From assembly GCA_037447655.1 (NCBI GenBank), contig JBBHKE010003210.1, forward strand, positions 1 to 62,000: a stretch of DNA of 62,000 nucleotides, written 5' to 3'. The translations under genes were made by a program, and so were the position numbers. The DNA comes from Zygnema cylindricum (taxonomy: Eukaryota > Streptophyta > Zygnematophyceae > Zygnematales > Zygnemataceae). Every line of letters begins with the position of its first letter. Within the stretch, counting starts at the first letter, position 1. Below, one piece after another: positions 60,355-62,000 of the stretch. Below the pieces are notes generated by a model that was given only the letters and a program-made list of their open reading frames with translations, had not been told where the DNA came from and did not search any database.

Positions 60355-60999
60355 TACATGGAAGGATTGACAACATACTGAGCGATGGTAAAGAAAGGTC
60401 CCTGACCCGACTGGAATAAACAATTGTAAGCTTCCATTAATCAGCACATCACCAGACATTTCTCACATGCTCACACTGAACTTCACAATTAGTGGCTCAG
60501 ACATTGTTCCGGTAACCACCAAAGGTAATCTCCATTGCACAGATGACTGTTTTATAGCCCAGAAAATAAGAGCAGTACATATTATATCAGTTTTGATTCT
60601 CGACTCCCCCAAAAAAAAATAAAAAAAATCTCCACCTGGTATGAACGAAAGTTGATTTCGCTCGGTGGACAACTAACACTGCTGATGCAAAATGCCATCC
60701 CTGAGAACAATAGTGCCTTTTTCACTACAGCTGAAAGAATGGACCAACCAGAATACGAAGTACCTAACCCTAAACACTGCTATTTTCTGCATGAATTTAC
60801 TAAACCACTGGGCTACAGTGGCACCCTAAGTCTCAACTATTATGTATTATAAGCTACAGGAGTAATGCTACAAAACACCCTACAAGAGGCAAGGTGAAAA
60901 CCAGGGTCGCACATCGTGGTTTTACACAACCTAACCCTACTTAAAATATGTGCCATGTCATTATTAACCTAACAATGTGAAGAATTAATGTACTAAAAC

Positions 61000-61819
61000 T
61001 CAAAGGGGAGGAGCATTGAATGCAAGCCACACTAGACAGGTGGCACTGACTGCATGCCAGCATGTGTGTCGCAAAATGAACTCATCCTGACTTTTTGACT
61101 TTCGGCTCCAAGCCAGGAAAAGAATGGAGAATAAAAATAAACATACAACCTCCAGTTGCTCCAGTGGTCCATCGGTGTAAAAGACGAGAGCACGAATAGG
61201 TCCACAAAATGCTGCAAAAGTAAAAAAAAAAAGCACATGATGTCAGCCATCTGCGTATAATTTAGCCAAAGAAACGTGACAGACATCGAGATATGAACAA
61301 TATAATGCCTGTCCTTTCACCAGTCATTGACGCGCCAGCCTCTTAAAAAAAAAACACAGAAGATGTGAACCCACCTCCGAAAGTGGCAAGAGAACGGTCC
61401 AGGGAGCACCAAAACCGAGAGGATGGATTTAAACTGTCTGAAAAAAGGCTTGTGATCGTAACTCCAATGAACATAAGAGCCGTTAAGAGGCAGGATTGCA
61501 GCCAGTACGAAAATGCGACCGCAAGATAAAAGAAACTGGAGAATGCAACTAAAGATGAAAATCCAACGCGAATATGAGGTGATTCTCCTGTACACATAAT
61601 GCGTAAGTGATGCTGAATCCAAAGAGAGGCAGAAACGATTGGCCTTGCAAGGTAGGATGGAATTCTGAACGGTTCTCCAACATCATTGAAATCTGTATCA
61701 GAATCTTTTAGAGATGACAGTTCCATATGTGAGATATCATATCCTCCTTTCTTGATTTGGTGCTCTTGAATGAGGTATGTTGAAGCTAAAGCAGCAGCTG
61801 CTTCAGAAGTGAAAGCCAT
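61000..61819 (-). CDS. Multi-span membrane protein, possibly CREST superfamily (ceramidase/PAQR/PER1-like)
   Basis: Two exons join in phase: 61375-61819 (ATG 61817-61819) and 61000-61211 (TGA), 218 residues. After a hydrophilic N-terminus of about 75 residues there are roughly four to five hydrophobic spans: around FSSLVAFSSFFYLAVAFSYW, LLTALMFIGVTITSLFS, ALVFY, VVCLFLFSILFLAW and VSATCLVWLAFNA. Conserved-type polar residues are placed as in the CREST family of membrane hydrolases: a serine in the second span (SLFSDS), an aspartate before the third (SLDRSLATFGG) and H-x3-H at the last (RHTCWHAVSA). That placement is suggestive, not proof. The protein is shorter than most CREST members. Function is unknown. 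Confidence 0.7.
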
Positions 61820-62000
61820 AGCTTAAAAAACTTCCAAACACTGTTTGAGCAAATAACCTGTAAAATTTTCTAGGTTGAAATATTTTATCCTCCGAAGTCA
61901 CAAAGGAATAAGAAACTAGCAAAAGTTGCTAAAGGCGAAATTTTGAAGACAAAAATTGTGGCTACTGCATCACCAATGCCTGTAGGATCATAAGAATATA
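61820..62000. other. 5' flank of the membrane-protein gene
   Basis: AT-rich sequence upstream of the minus-strand start codon, expected to hold its 5' UTR and promoter. No specific element is visible. Confidence 0.5.

Larger units (their letters stand above)
55292..60999. other. Long gene-poor stretch with MITEs
   Basis: It contains a pyrimidine-rich tract (about 55745-55840), two family B MITEs (56556-56765 and 60138-60354), one family A copy (59580-59770) and AT-rich filler. Open frames at 57043-57345, 57418-57693, 57700-57984 and 59159-59566 show no recognisable domain and no exon series. They may be decayed transposon or gene remnants. No gene is supported. Confidence 0.5.

Overview
The window looks like nuclear DNA of a streptophyte: a green alga of the charophyte grade or an early land plant. 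The evidence is spliceosomal GT-AG introns of mostly 60-700 bp, a plant-type tRNA-Arg(ACG), a plant receptor-like kinase, two predicted chloroplast-targeted proteins, and proteins that match families I know from Arabidopsis (PIG-A/SETH2, ORG1/FBN11, the At5g61530 type of RhoGAP). Divergence from seed-plant versions and the many transposon remnants suggest a large, repeat-rich genome, but I cannot name the species.

Layout. (1) 669-3396, +: 3' part of a receptor-like kinase gene. (2) 5654-5726, -: tRNA-Arg. (3) 7311-9858, -: a six-exon gene for a small chloroplast-type single-span membrane protein of unknown function. (4) 9.9-16.4 kb: transposon zone with a Mutator-like element carrying a 10-bp target duplication, a decayed non-LTR reverse-transcriptase C-terminus and two nested Harbinger-like elements. 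(5) 17544-22498, -: CG-1 (CAMTA-type) DNA-binding protein, with a possible alternative 3' end at 16482-17278. (6) 24916-30177, +: ten-exon RhoGAP-like gene. (7) 31.0-37.3 kb: dense cluster of non-autonomous DNA transposons in which paralogous copies supply empty sites for each other's insertions. (8) 38506-42980, +: complete nine-exon PIG-A gene. (9) 45069-51666, -: complete fourteen-exon kinase-like/fibrillin gene (FBN11/ORG1 type) with a large 14-bp minisatellite in one intron. (10) 52-61 kb: mostly repeats and MITEs, plus one exon resembling mitochondrial ribosomal protein mL60. (11) 61000-61819, -: two-exon multi-span membrane protein.

The genes are independent housekeeping or signalling genes, not an operon or cluster: GPI-anchor synthesis in the ER, a plastid lipid-associated protein, a transcription factor, small-GTPase signalling and receptor kinase signalling. 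PIG-A and FBN11 are convergent; the CG-1 and RhoGAP genes are divergent and share a 2.4-kb intergenic region that holds a MITE and a TGTAC repeat. All gene models were built by eye from splice signals, reading phase and remembered family motifs; no search was run. I did not find a clearly new biological system. The most unusual items are the transposon cluster, the CG-1 protein's structure and the internal exon duplication in the RhoGAP gene.
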